Below, piece after piece: positions 45,446 to 54,550 of a stretch of DNA of 64,000 nucleotides (position 1 is its first letter; every line of letters starts with the position of its first letter). A model generated the notes under the pieces. It ran no database searches, was not told the DNA's origin, and saw nothing but the letters and a program-made list of their open reading frames with translations. This DNA comes from an uncultured Bacteroidales bacterium. Its GTDB lineage: Bacteria; Bacteroidota; Bacteroidia; Bacteroidales; P3. Location: the NCBI GenBank assembly GCA_947165255.1, contig CAMUZR010000009.1:52843-116842 (forward strand). The letters are read 5' to 3'. Position numbers and translations under genes: made by a program.

Positions 45446-47905
45446 ATGTCTCGAAAAAAGGCCATACTACTATTCTTTCTCCTTTCCTTTTGGGCCTCAT
45501 TTGCCCAAGACCTCGGTGACCATCGCAGCGCCCAGTTCGCCACACACGGAACCGACTTCTGGTTTGTCATGCCGCGATGGAAAGGGCATGGATGGTCCGA
45601 CCACTATCGCAATATCTGTATTGTTGCCGAGCACGACTGCCAAGTCACCATTTCCAACCCCTATTTCGATTATTCCGAAACATTTGAGGTCAAAAGTCAC
45701 ACCACCATCAACACCCATCTCGACTCTATCAATTTTCACGGTTTCCCCGAAGTCGTGTCGCGATACACCGACACCATCATTACCGACGGCCGACCCGACT
45801 CCCTGCAGCCAGGCTATCTTCCACAGAATTTCGGACTCCACGTCACCAGCACCGACACCATCGCCCTCTTCCTGCTTTACTTCTCATTTGGCACTCAGGC
45901 CACCGCCAATATACTACCTACCGAAATGCTACGCGACGAATACGTAGTGCAAAGCTATCCGGCTGAGAACTATCCCATGACCGAATACTTCGATAAAGTC
46001 TACACCCAGACAGCCTTCACCGACATCGTAGCCACCGAAGACAACACCACCGTCGACATTGTCCTCAATTGCACAGACTGGTTCGGACGCCCCGCAGGCG
46101 ACACCGTTACCGTCACCCTACAGCAAGGCCAGATGTACCACCTCGAATCCTTCCTTGCCCCCCTGGCCGACGAATACAACGGCACCTCCCACTCTTTTGT
46201 CCCCCACCAAATCATTCTCAACCACAACATCAGCGACATCAGCGGCACCCACATTATAGCCCGCGACAACAAACGCATTGCCGTTTTCGAAGGCCACAAC
46301 AATTCCAAAATCCCTTCTGGCCAAAGAAACACCAACCTATTTTTCGACCAATCCATCCCCATCAGGTATGCCGGAAAGGAATTTGTCGTGCCCAACCTGA
46401 CTTTCTCAGACAAAGACTATCTACGCTTCACGGGGCTGGCCGACAGCACCACCATTACCATCATCGACGCGCAACGCATCACCAACCGCGGACGCACCAT
46501 GACCATCCATGCCTACCAGACCGACTGGTTCGAAATGGACACAAACGAAGGACCCTTCTTCATCACCTCCTCCAAGCCCATCATCTTAAAATCCTACTCC
46601 TCCACCTTCGCTTCCTGCACCCCTATCCTCCCCACCGAGTGGTGGAACTGCAACCCCATCCACAACCACACACTCTTCTGGACCGACCATAACCACAATC
46701 GATACTACGGACAATTCTTCACCCATATCCTTACCCGAACCCAAGATGTGCCCAACATGGAAATCGACGGCTACAACGTGTCCAGCCTCTTCCACAGCAT
46801 AGGCGGCACTCCCTACAGCTATACCACCATCGACCACCACAGCAGCTTCAACTCCATCGGCACCCATGACATCACCTGCAGCCAGCCGGGCTATTTCATG
46901 GCCATCATGCAGTCCAACAGCACTCCACATTCCTTCACCTCGTTCTGGCTGCAGCCGCACATCCAACCGGGAGGATGCTACCTGTACGTCAACGGCATCC
47001 CAGCCCAAGAACTCAACCCCGACAGCCTCTGGTGCATGTACGACCCCATACACTTCCAAGCCTGGACCGAGCGCCCAGCCGACAGCATCATCTGGGACTT
47101 CGGCGACGGCACCGTGCAGCGCTTTGCCTACGACGACGGACAACAACTCGACTACACCTACTCCTCCAACGGCGACTATCTAGTGCGGCGCATCATCACC
47201 TGGCGCGACGAAAGCACCGAACCCTGCCTTGCCGGCCGCAGCGCCTTCACCCGCACCCCCGACACCATGTACGCCCACATCAACATCCGCAGCCACCACG
47301 ACACCACCATCAACGCCCGCATGTGCGAAGGCAGCTACTACTTCCGCGGCAACGAATACTACTTCACCGACACCTTCTACCTCACAACCTACTGGACACC
47401 CTCGGGCTGCGACACCCTCTGGACCATCGACTTCGTCACCTGCCCCCACTGCTATTTCTTCAACGACACCGTCAATTCCGACGACCTCCCCCATCGATTC
47501 TACGGCACCTCCTTTGGAGGCGAGGTAGAAAACTTTCCCATCCACATATCCATCAACGACACCTGCGACAGCATTATCTACTACACCCTAGTAGTCATAC
47601 CCGGATGGGGCGAAACGCCCGTGGACAGCGCATTCATACTCGTCCCCAACATCTTTACACCCAGCCTCGAAACCAACAACCGATTTAAAATCGTTGCCAA
47701 CAAATTCATACTCGAAGCCCAAGTCACCCTCTACGACCGACGGGGCATCAAGGTGGCCCAATTCGACGGCCTTACCCAAGAGTGGGACGGCACCAAGGAC
47801 GGCCATCCCCTTCAACAAGGCACCTACATCTACTATATCCGATACCGCGACACCTACGTCAACGGCTGGAAAACCCTCAAAGGCTCCGTCACCCTTGTCA
47901 GGTGA
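45446..47905 (+). CDS. Secreted protein with IgGFc-like region, PKD domain and T9SS sorting domain
   Basis: 819 residues. Signal peptide to about residue 21. The N-terminal half begins ATHGTDFWFVMP and has the beta-rich pattern of IgGFc_binding-type proteins (FWFVMP, later TDWFEMDTNEGPFF). A PKD domain is marked by DSIIWDFGDGTVQ at about residue 549. The C-terminus (about 735-819), with FILVPNIFTPSLETNN, FKI, VTLYDRRGIKV and GTYIYYIRY, is a gliding-motility-associated (CHU_C) type-B sorting domain for export through T9SS. Likely an extracellular adhesin or matrix protein. It interrupts the two hydrogenase loci and shares no function with them. Confidence 0.82.
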   Translation: MSRKKAILLFFLLSFWASFAQDLGDHRSAQFATHGTDFWFVMPRWKGHGWSDHYRNICIVAEHDCQVTISNPYFDYSETFEVKSHTTINTHLDSINFHGFPEVVSRYTDTIITDGRPDSLQPGYLPQNFGLHVTSTDTIALFLLYFSFGTQATANILPTEMLRDEYVVQSYPAENYPMTEYFDKVYTQTAFTDIVATEDNTTVDIVLNCTDWFGRPAGDTVTVTLQQGQMYHLESFLAPLADEYNGTSHSFVPHQIILNHNISDISGTHIIARDNKRIAVFEGHNNSKIPSGQRNTNLFFDQSIPIRYAGKEFVVPNLTFSDKDYLRFTGLADSTTITIIDAQRITNRGRTMTIHAYQTDWFEMDTNEGPFFITSSKPIILKSYSSTFASCTPILPTEWWNCNPIHNHTLFWTDHNHNRYYGQFFTHILTRTQDVPNMEIDGYNVSSLFHSIGGTPYSYTTIDHHSSFNSIGTHDITCSQPGYFMAIMQSNSTPHSFTSFWLQPHIQPGGCYLYVNGIPAQELNPDSLWCMYDPIHFQAWTERPADSIIWDFGDGTVQRFAYDDGQQLDYTYSSNGDYLVRRIITWRDESTEPCLAGRSAFTRTPDTMYAHINIRSHHDTTINARMCEGSYYFRGNEYYFTDTFYLTTYWTPSGCDTLWTIDFVTCPHCYFFNDTVNSDDLPHRFYGTSFGGEVENFPIHISINDTCDSIIYYTLVVIPGWGETPVDSAFILVPNIFTPSLETNNRFKIVANKFILEAQVTLYDRRGIKVAQFDGLTQEWDGTKDGHPLQQGTYIYYIRYRDTYVNGWKTLKGSVTLVR

Positions 47906-48188
47906 CCATTGCCGCAGAACGCGACTCCCGAAAGTCTGACCTCCTTTGGCGCAGCCATGCCCTTCACAGGCCGTTTTGTCCATCCAGTGGATGTTTGATA
48001 CTTCCTCTTTCGTTCCTCTACAGTTCTTCAATAGTTGTTTGATTCTATCTATGGAAGAACTGCACACGAACCATAGGCCAGCGCATGTACGTAAGGCGGC
48101 ACAACAAAAAGGCATGGACGGGTGCACAGTTGCACTCATCCATGCCTTTAAGGGATGGACGGCGGCCGAACCCAATGGCCGTCCGACG
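47906..48188. other. Gap between convergent genes with hairpins
   Basis: Holds a 9-bp stem CAGTTCTTC/GAAGAACTG (48021-48029 with 48054-48062), the terminator described separately (48108-48149) and a GGACGGC/GCCGTCC stem near 48155-48180. No gene or promoter box seen. Confidence 0.55.
48108..48149 (-). terminator. Terminator after the SpoIIE phosphatase gene
   Basis: 11-bp stem AAAGGCATGGA/TCCATGCCTTT (48108-48118 with 48139-48149) topped by GTGCA/TGCAC. On the minus strand it is followed by TTG, with a TTTTTG run. It lies 40 bases beyond the phosphatase stop. Confidence 0.75.
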
Positions 48189-49349
48189 CTAATCGTAGAG
48201 CAGGGTGACCTCCTTGCCCATCAGGCGGAGGTTGGCGGCCAGGCGCTCCACTAGTTTCAGCTTCATGGTGGTGTCGATTTCAAGGCCGGTATGGGCGGTG
48301 TTGACGCTCTGCCCGACGAAAAAATGGACGTGTGTGGAACGCTCGAAAAGGATGTCGGCCAGGAGCGACGCCCCGTCTTCTTTGTCGTAATACTTGGGGG
48401 TGAGGTCGGAGATGGATACGTACTTGTCCGACAGCTCCAGCAGGCGCCGCAGGGTGATGACGCCCTCGGTGACCAGGTCGATGCCGTCGATGTAGGCAAT
48501 GGGCGGTATTTCGTGGTCGGGATAGTCGAGCGAGGGACGCAGATGTTTGTGAAGGTAGCGGGCCAGGATATTGGAGCTGGTGCCGCCGCAGACCACTTTC
48601 AGGCCGGGGCCTTCCATATAGCGCGCCACGTGCTCCTGGTCCTGCTCCTTGTTGACGGGAGGCCCCACCATGACGTTCACGTCGAGCCGCTGGCGGATGC
48701 GGACGGCGGCCACGGTGGTGTCGTCGCTGGGCTGGCCTTCGTATATCTCGTTGCAGGCCGAGGCCAAAACACAGGCTGCGGCGCGGGCCGACATTTTGTG
48801 GTTGAGATGGTGGTCGAGATATTCCTTGATTTTCTCGCGTGGCCAGCCGAAGTTGAGTATCATGCCTATGCCGGCATGGATGGTTCCGTCGCTCATCACC
48901 ATCACGATGTCGCCGTCGACGAGGTTGAGCTCGCTCTTGAACACTTGGTTGCCGCAGACGTTGAGTTCCTCGCGTTCGAAGTCGACGGCCTGTCCGTTAT
49001 GGTAGTAGATGGCTTCGGGGTTGTCGAACTCGAAAAGGTAGCCGTGTCCTTGCTTGTTGACATGGATGACCGAGAAGGTGGAGTAGGCCACGCCGCGCTC
49101 CTTGCAGACGGGCAGGGTGCGGATGATGGTGGAAACGCACTCGGTAATGTCTATATCGTTGGACACCATGGTGCATAGGATTTTGGAAGTGAGGGTGGAG
49201 AGGATGCTGGCCTTTACACCGCTGCCCAGGCCGTCGGCCAGGACGAGGGTGGTATAGTCGCCATTGGTGCTGCACTCGACATGGTCGCCGCAGAGTTCCT
49301 CGCCTATGTGGTTGAGGGAGGTATAGCCGGTTTCAAGACACAGTTCCAT
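48189..49349 (-). CDS. SpoIIE-type PP2C protein phosphatase
   Basis: 386 residues. Residues about 1-220 are a PP2C/SpoIIE Ser/Thr phosphatase: GDHVECS, VLADGLGSGVKASILST (metal-binding Asp), IVMVMSDGTIHAG and QPSDDTTVAAVRI. The C-terminal 160 residues (PGLKVVCGGTSSNILARYL, IAYIDGIDLVTEG) form a separate conserved-looking domain I cannot name. The ATG begins immediately at the HydS stop (TAGATG) with GGAGGAG just before it, so it is coupled to the sensory hydrogenase. Likely the signalling output of that hydrogenase. A partner kinase or anti-sigma factor is not in the window. Confidence 0.87.
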   Translation of the reverse strand: MELCLETGYTSLNHIGEELCGDHVECSTNGDYTTLVLADGLGSGVKASILSTLTSKILCTMVSNDIDITECVSTIIRTLPVCKERGVAYSTFSVIHVNKQGHGYLFEFDNPEAIYYHNGQAVDFEREELNVCGNQVFKSELNLVDGDIVMVMSDGTIHAGIGMILNFGWPREKIKEYLDHHLNHKMSARAAACVLASACNEIYEGQPSDDTTVAAVRIRQRLDVNVMVGPPVNKEQDQEHVARYMEGPGLKVVCGGTSSNILARYLHKHLRPSLDYPDHEIPPIAYIDGIDLVTEGVITLRRLLELSDKYVSISDLTPKYYDKEDGASLLADILFERSTHVHFFVGQSVNTAHTGLEIDTTMKLKLVERLAANLRLMGKEVTLLYD

Positions 49350-51083
49350 CTACTCCTCCTTTTTGGCTGACTCCTGGCGCAGAATTTTCTTGAGGTTGAG
49401 CAGCGCTACCTTGGTCTCGGCTGTGGTTTCGCCAAGGAGCGACGCAATCTCCTGCGCCACACGCATTTGTTTCATGATTACCTCGTCGGTGGTTTCGATG
49501 GTCTCGTCGCGCATGCGGTCGAGACGTTTCTCATAGTTGACCTCCTCTGTGACGTCCTTCATTTGGCCGAAGAGAAGGTTTTGGTCCTTCATGTAGCAGA
49601 TGGTGATGTCGACATAGCGTTTGGTGCTGACGATGAACTGCTTGTGCACCTCCATGTTCTTCTGTTGGCTGTAGGCCAGGTAGAAGTCGAGCGGAGGCAT
49701 GAAGTCCTTGAGGGGACGGGGTTTGAAATCTTGGGAAATGCCCGGGATGTCGAGCATTTCCATGGCGGTGATGTTGGCGTCGACCACGTTTAGTTCGCCG
49801 TCGACCAGAAGGATGCCTTCGGGGCTGTTGTGGACAATGTCGTAGGCCATGGACTCGGCCTTTTTGCGCATGTAGGGCAGGCACATTTCTATGTCGGCAT
49901 AGCCGTTGAGCACCGCCCAGGCCTTGCCCCGGCAGCTGCGATAGCCGCAGGCGCCGCAGTTGAGTTCGTCTTCGGGTGCCACCTTGCCGGTGCGGCGGAG
50001 CACCTCTTCTATTTCCTTGTCGGTGGCCTTGCGGCTGCGGTTGAGCACCCGCGGAAACTCGTAGGAGAAATCGACCGGGGCTTCCTCGTCAGGACCGATG
50101 GTGGGATAGCTGTGTATGCCGCGCGACTGGTATTGCTGCATCTGCAGTTTGGCCACAGTGGTGCCGCCTTTAGGCAGATGGCTGAAGGGGCCGTTGATGC
50201 AGCCGCCGGGGCAGATATTGATTTCGATGAAGACACCTTCGTAGTTGTCGATATTTTCCAGCACTTCCATGGCGCGTTTAGGGCCGTCGACGGACATGTA
50301 GTGGTAGCCCGCAGGCAGCTGGGGGAAGGACTTGATGATGCCGTCGGTGACAGGATAGCCCTTGGCCTTGCAGACTGCGTCGGGGGCGTGGTCGGAGGCA
50401 GCGTCGGGGCTGGCTTCGACTTCGTTCGGGGCGTCGGTCTGGCTGTAGGTGAGGCCTAGGGAGGCCAATTCATCAAAGGTGAGCACGGCGGCTATTTCGC
50501 CGCACTCAGCGGCCTCGCGGCGTTTGGCCAGGCAGGGGCCTATGAAGACCACTTCGGCATCGGGGTGCTCGGCATGGAGGAGGCGGGCATGGGCCACCAT
50601 GGGCGAGGCTACCTGGGCAAGATAGGGCAAGGCCTGGGGAAAGTACTCCTGCACCAGACGGCAGGCCGAGGGACAGGCGGTAGTGATGAAGTTCTTCATG
50701 GTGCCGCTCTTGAGTATGCGGGCATACTCGTGGGTCACCCATTCGGCACCGCGGGCGGTTTCTTCGGCTTCGGCGAAACCGACGGCCTTCAGTGCCTGGC
50801 GCAAAGGTTCGAAATTGGTCAACCCCAGGTTGGGGATGAAAGAGGGGGCCACGCTGGCTATCAGTTTCTTGCCCGAAGAAAGCATCGACCGGACTTTGTC
50901 CAGGTCGGTATGGACCAGTTTGGCATCCTGGGGGCAGATGTGCATGCAGCGGCCGCAGAGAATGCAACGGTCTTCGATGATTTGCGAGCGATGGTCGGCG
51001 AAACTAATGGCTTTTACAGGGCACTCACGAAGGCAAAGGTAGCAGTCTTTACACTGCACCTTCTTTAATTCCAGGTACGGCAT
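49350..51083 (-). CDS. hydS: Sensory [FeFe] hydrogenase with PAS domain (HydS-like)
   Basis: 577 residues. Two [4Fe-4S] sites at the N-terminus (CKDCYLCLREC, CILCGRCMHIC), then the H-cluster domain: L1 TTACPSACR, L2 GPCLAKRREA (Cys184), L3 CPGGC (Cys291, Cys295). The usual proton-transfer Cys is Ala136, as in known sensory hydrogenases. A further [4Fe-4S] motif follows (CGACGYRSC, then IEMCLPY), then a PAS domain (about 410-530), and a coiled-coil tail. Group C type. The phosphatase start abuts the stop. Likely a H2 or redox sensor rather than a fuel enzyme. Confidence 0.92.
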   Translation of the reverse strand: MPYLELKKVQCKDCYLCLRECPVKAISFADHRSQIIEDRCILCGRCMHICPQDAKLVHTDLDKVRSMLSSGKKLIASVAPSFIPNLGLTNFEPLRQALKAVGFAEAEETARGAEWVTHEYARILKSGTMKNFITTACPSACRLVQEYFPQALPYLAQVASPMVAHARLLHAEHPDAEVVFIGPCLAKRREAAECGEIAAVLTFDELASLGLTYSQTDAPNEVEASPDAASDHAPDAVCKAKGYPVTDGIIKSFPQLPAGYHYMSVDGPKRAMEVLENIDNYEGVFIEINICPGGCINGPFSHLPKGGTTVAKLQMQQYQSRGIHSYPTIGPDEEAPVDFSYEFPRVLNRSRKATDKEIEEVLRRTGKVAPEDELNCGACGYRSCRGKAWAVLNGYADIEMCLPYMRKKAESMAYDIVHNSPEGILLVDGELNVVDANITAMEMLDIPGISQDFKPRPLKDFMPPLDFYLAYSQQKNMEVHKQFIVSTKRYVDITICYMKDQNLLFGQMKDVTEEVNYEKRLDRMRDETIETTDEVIMKQMRVAQEIASLLGETTAETKVALLNLKKILRQESAKKEE

Positions 51084-51099
51084 AGATATTTAAGAGTGT

Positions 51100-51399
51100 T
51101 TATTTAAGCAGGGGCAGAATGGTGTCGACGAAGACTTTTTCGGTATTATCGCTTTTGAGATGGCTCAGCAGAAGGCCCGCTTCGGTGCGCTTCACCTGTT
51201 CGGATTCCTGTACTTCGGCGTCGCCAAAGTCTTCCACAGCAGCCGATACACCCTGCAGGCAGTTGCCCAAGCAGAAACTGGCCTGGAGTTCTATCCTATC
51301 TTGGACATTATATTTCTTCACAAGAGACTTGAAGGCCTCGACCACTTCGTAGGAACCTTTCAGATGGCAGGAACTGCCCACGCAGACTTTGATAACCAT
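51100..51399 (-). CDS. Thioredoxin-like [2Fe-2S] ferredoxin
   Basis: 99 residues; NuoE/thioredoxin-like ferredoxin with cysteines in CVGSSCHLKGS (6 and 11) and CLGNCLQG (43 and 47), the usual four-Cys ligation. It is 16 bases upstream of hydS in the same operon, so it may deliver electrons to the sensor. Such a small ferredoxin accompanies hydS loci in other anaerobes. Confidence 0.87.
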   Translation of the reverse strand: MVIKVCVGSSCHLKGSYEVVEAFKSLVKKYNVQDRIELQASFCLGNCLQGVSAAVEDFGDAEVQESEQVKRTEAGLLLSHLKSDNTEKVFVDTILPLLK

Positions 51400-51715
51400 A
51401 ACTATAATATGTGTAGTGTGTTTTAGTTTGCAAAAATACTATTTTTTTTACGAAAAAATACATTTTGGTGCAACTTTTAACATAGAGAGAAGCACAACTG
51501 CATAATTTACATAGGCATAACAGAAATAAAGCAGGCAATGAAATCGCGAACTCGCTATCCGGAATACAAAAATGTGCAAGAAAAACGGGACAGAAAATAC
51601 TAACTTGTGAAAAAAACACAACGTCCGGACAGCCTTGAATGGAGAAGAAAACTTATCAACCTCAAGACCTTTATAACTCGGCTATTCAAATATATCTAAT
51701 ATAAAAAAAAAGTTG
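51400..51715. other. Divergent gap between hydS operon and WG-repeat gene
   Basis: Contains the hydS promoter (51431-51438) and the WG gene promoter (51716-51723). The rest is A/T-rich and I see nothing else in it. Confidence 0.55.
51431..51438 (-). promoter_or_regulatory. Promoter -7 box for the hydS operon
   Basis: Minus strand reads TATTTTTG followed by CAAAC; about 31 bases before the ferredoxin ATG at 51399. Confidence 0.65.
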
Positions 51716-51723
51716 TATCTTTG
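51716..51723 (+). promoter_or_regulatory. Promoter -7 box for the WG-repeat gene
   Basis: TATCTTTG followed by CAAATTC after an A-run; 21 bases before the start at 51745. It overlaps an in-frame upstream start at 51721, which is therefore rejected. Confidence 0.65.
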
Positions 51724-51744
51724 CAAATTCGAAATTATAGTACT

Positions 51745-53121
51745 ATGAAAAAATACATCTTTTTGCTCACAACCCTTTGCATGCTGACTGGCAGCGCTTT
51801 AGCACAGACGTTGGCCTTTGATGACGTCAACATGCTGTATGGTTACAAAAACAGCAACGGCATTTGGCAGATTGCCCCGAAGTACCAGGTGGCTTTCGCT
51901 TTCCAACACCAGGAAAGAAAATTTGCCGTGGTGAAGTATGACGGCCGCTGGGGCTGCATCGACGAGAACGGCAACATGATTGTCCGCAACATTTTTATTA
52001 CTCAGGAAGAGGCTCAGGAGGCCGGCGACCACTGGTATAGTGCCGAGGAGCCAGGCAAATGGATTTATCCTGCCGAGAACCCCGCCACTCACAAGTGGGG
52101 CTTTGTCAACTACTACGGCCAGTGGAAATATGAGCCCGAGTATGAGGGCGCAGGAAAATACTACGGCACCGACCCCATGAGTTTTGCCCCCGTGAAACTG
52201 GAAGGGCGCTGGGGCTGCATCGACGCCAAAGGCATCCTGATTATTAACAATATCTTTGTGAGCATGAGCGATGCCGAGGAGGCTGGCCACCAGTGGATTG
52301 TGGGCCGCCACTACGATACTTGGCGCATCTCTGTGCCCAACCCCAAAAATGAGAATCAATGGGGCATAGTCAACTACTTGGGTCGCTGGGTTGTCCAGCC
52401 CCAGTATGCCATGATTCGGCAGTTTCCCGGCGAGCATAACCACATTTACACCCAGGCCCTGAAAGGAGGCCGCTGGGGCAATATCGACCGCAATGGCAAT
52501 GTTATTAGCGACTTCATTTTCAGCCGCGAGAGCGACTGCGTCTATGCCCTCTCGCAGATTGAGCACGGCCGCGACATGGACGCTTGGCGTCTGCCCGAGA
52601 TGCGTACCGACACTAATCTCTGGGGATGGGTGAAGCCCGACGGCAGCTGGGCCATTCAGCCTATTTATCTTGAAGTATCCCACTTTCCTAACGACACTGG
52701 ACTCTTTGCCACCGCCAAGTGCGAGAACGGCTTATGGGCCAGTATTCACGAGGACGGCCGCCTGCTGAGCAAGCCCGTTTTTATCCTCTCCTCTGAAGCC
52801 GCGAAAGCCGGTAAGGAATGGGACGACAACGAGAAAGGCATTGAAGAGGCCGAACTCGGCCACTGGCTCTGGCCCATTCAAGAGGAAGGCACCGGCCATT
52901 GGGGCTATGTCGACTTCGAGGGCGAATGGGTTATCCTGCCCCGCCTGGAAGACGCTAAACCCTTCATTAACACTTGGAACAACCGCGTGGCCCCCGCCAA
53001 GCAGGAGGGCCGCTGGGGTTGCATCGACCACACGGGTCAGTTTGTTGTCAAGCCTATCTACAACAATTCTGCCGACGCTTACATTGCCGCCCGCAACTGG
53101 GGCAACAAGAAGAAATTCTAA
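51745..53121 (+). CDS. Exported WG-repeat protein
   Basis: 458 residues from the ATG at 51745, giving a signal peptide (ending GSALAQ). The mature part is about ten WG repeats: WQIAPKYQ, RWGCIDENGNM, KWGFVNYYGQW, RWGCIDAKGIL, QWGIVNYLGRW, RWGNIDRNGNV, LWGWVKPDGSW, LWASIHEDGRL, HWGYVDFEGEW and RWGCIDHTGQF. Two variants alternate, 'CIDxxG' and 'xVNYxGxW', so the unit is a pair of repeats. WG repeats are beta structures of unknown binding partner, common in Bacteroidota surface proteins. No anchor domain seen; probably periplasmic or secreted. Confidence 0.85.
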   Translation: MKKYIFLLTTLCMLTGSALAQTLAFDDVNMLYGYKNSNGIWQIAPKYQVAFAFQHQERKFAVVKYDGRWGCIDENGNMIVRNIFITQEEAQEAGDHWYSAEEPGKWIYPAENPATHKWGFVNYYGQWKYEPEYEGAGKYYGTDPMSFAPVKLEGRWGCIDAKGILIINNIFVSMSDAEEAGHQWIVGRHYDTWRISVPNPKNENQWGIVNYLGRWVVQPQYAMIRQFPGEHNHIYTQALKGGRWGNIDRNGNVISDFIFSRESDCVYALSQIEHGRDMDAWRLPEMRTDTNLWGWVKPDGSWAIQPIYLEVSHFPNDTGLFATAKCENGLWASIHEDGRLLSKPVFILSSEAAKAGKEWDDNEKGIEEAELGHWLWPIQEEGTGHWGYVDFEGEWVILPRLEDAKPFINTWNNRVAPAKQEGRWGCIDHTGQFVVKPIYNNSADAYIAARNWGNKKKF

Positions 53122-53209
53122 CTTGTGAACAGGGTACACTGTACGGCGCTCAGCGATTGCTGACACCATTGTGCAGCGTACCATTTATCGCACACTGTAC
53201 ACTAGCGAC

Positions 53210-54550
53210 ATGAATTATATCATCAAGAACGGCACGGTTGTAAACGAGGGTAAACTGGAACAGCGCGACATTTTTATCCATGAGGGAAAAATTGTGGAGG
53301 AAGACACTGCACTGAAGAACCCACAGCTTTTCGATGCCAAGGGCTGCTATGTGCTGCCCGGTATTATCGACACACACGTCCATTTCCGCGACCCGGGCTT
53401 CCCCGACAAGGCCGACTTCGCCACCGAGAGCCGAGCTGCCCTGGCAGGAGGGGTTACCTCCGTCATAGACATGCCCAACACCGACCCGCAGACTACCTCG
53501 CTCCAGACCCTTGAGGCCAAAGAACAGATTGCCGAGCGCAAAAGCGCGGTGAACTATGGCTTCATGCTGGGTGCCACCAACGACAACATTCACGACCTGT
53601 TGGACATACCCGTGGAGCGTTATGCTGCAATAAAGCTCTTTCTTGGAAGCAGCACAGGCAACATGCTGGTGAACAACCCAAAGTCTTTAGACCTCATTTT
53701 TAAAGAAAGCAAGAAACTCATCGTGGCCCACTGCGAAAGCGAGGATATTATTCAGGCAAATCTTCGCAACTACAAGATGGAATTTGCCGGCACCGACAAA
53801 GAGACCGCCGAACTCCACCCCAAAATCCGCAACACCGAGGCCTGCTTCGTTTCCACTTATAAGGCCGTGGAGCGCGCCCGCCGTTACGGAACCCACCTCC
53901 ATGTGGCTCACGTCAGCACCGCCACAGAACTCTCTCTCTTCAGCAACTACGACTTGGAGCAGAAAAATATCACCGCCGAAGTCACCCCTAACCACCTCTG
54001 GTTTGACGACCGTGACTACGCCGCTCTTGGCAACCTCATCAAGTGCAACCCCGCTATCAAGAGCAACGACGACCGCATCGGCCTCTGGGGCGGACTGGTG
54101 GATGGCCTAATCGACACCATCGCCACCGACCATGCCCCCCACACATGGGAAAGTAAGCAGAAACGCTATTTCGATGCCCCTGGCGGAATTCCCAGCATTC
54201 AGCACTCGCTGCAGATGATGCTGGAAGGATTTTTCAATCCCGCCGCCACCCAGCGCGACGACCACACCGAGGTAATACAGGAATGGCTGCCACTTATAGT
54301 TACCAAGATGTGCCACAACCCGGCCCTTATCTTCGGAATTCATGGGCGGGGATTCCTGCGTCCCGGCTATATGGCCGACATCACCATCGTCGAACCCGGC
54401 GAGACCCCCGTTACCAAAGAGCGCCTACTTTACAAATGCGGCTGGAGCCCTCTGGAAGGACAGACTTTCCACACCCGAATTAAACAAGTGTTCCTCAACG
54501 GCATGCCTGCTGGCCAAAGCACCGCAATGCCCCTCAAATTCGACAAATGA
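53210..54550 (+). CDS. pyrC: Dihydroorotase
   Basis: Cyclises N-carbamoyl-aspartate to dihydroorotate in pyrimidine synthesis. 446 residues from the ATG at 53210, where the conserved YIIKNGTVVNEG begins. Zinc ligands: DTHVHFRDPG (His pair), the carbamylated Lys in AIKLFLGSSTGNM, and later His/Asp in LHVAHVSTA and ATDHAPHTWE. The multi-domain amidohydrolase form. Overlaps the next lipoprotein by four bases (ATGA); the two may be cotranscribed. Confidence 0.9.
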   Translation: MNYIIKNGTVVNEGKLEQRDIFIHEGKIVEEDTALKNPQLFDAKGCYVLPGIIDTHVHFRDPGFPDKADFATESRAALAGGVTSVIDMPNTDPQTTSLQTLEAKEQIAERKSAVNYGFMLGATNDNIHDLLDIPVERYAAIKLFLGSSTGNMLVNNPKSLDLIFKESKKLIVAHCESEDIIQANLRNYKMEFAGTDKETAELHPKIRNTEACFVSTYKAVERARRYGTHLHVAHVSTATELSLFSNYDLEQKNITAEVTPNHLWFDDRDYAALGNLIKCNPAIKSNDDRIGLWGGLVDGLIDTIATDHAPHTWESKQKRYFDAPGGIPSIQHSLQMMLEGFFNPAATQRDDHTEVIQEWLPLIVTKMCHNPALIFGIHGRGFLRPGYMADITIVEPGETPVTKERLLYKCGWSPLEGQTFHTRIKQVFLNGMPAGQSTAMPLKFDK

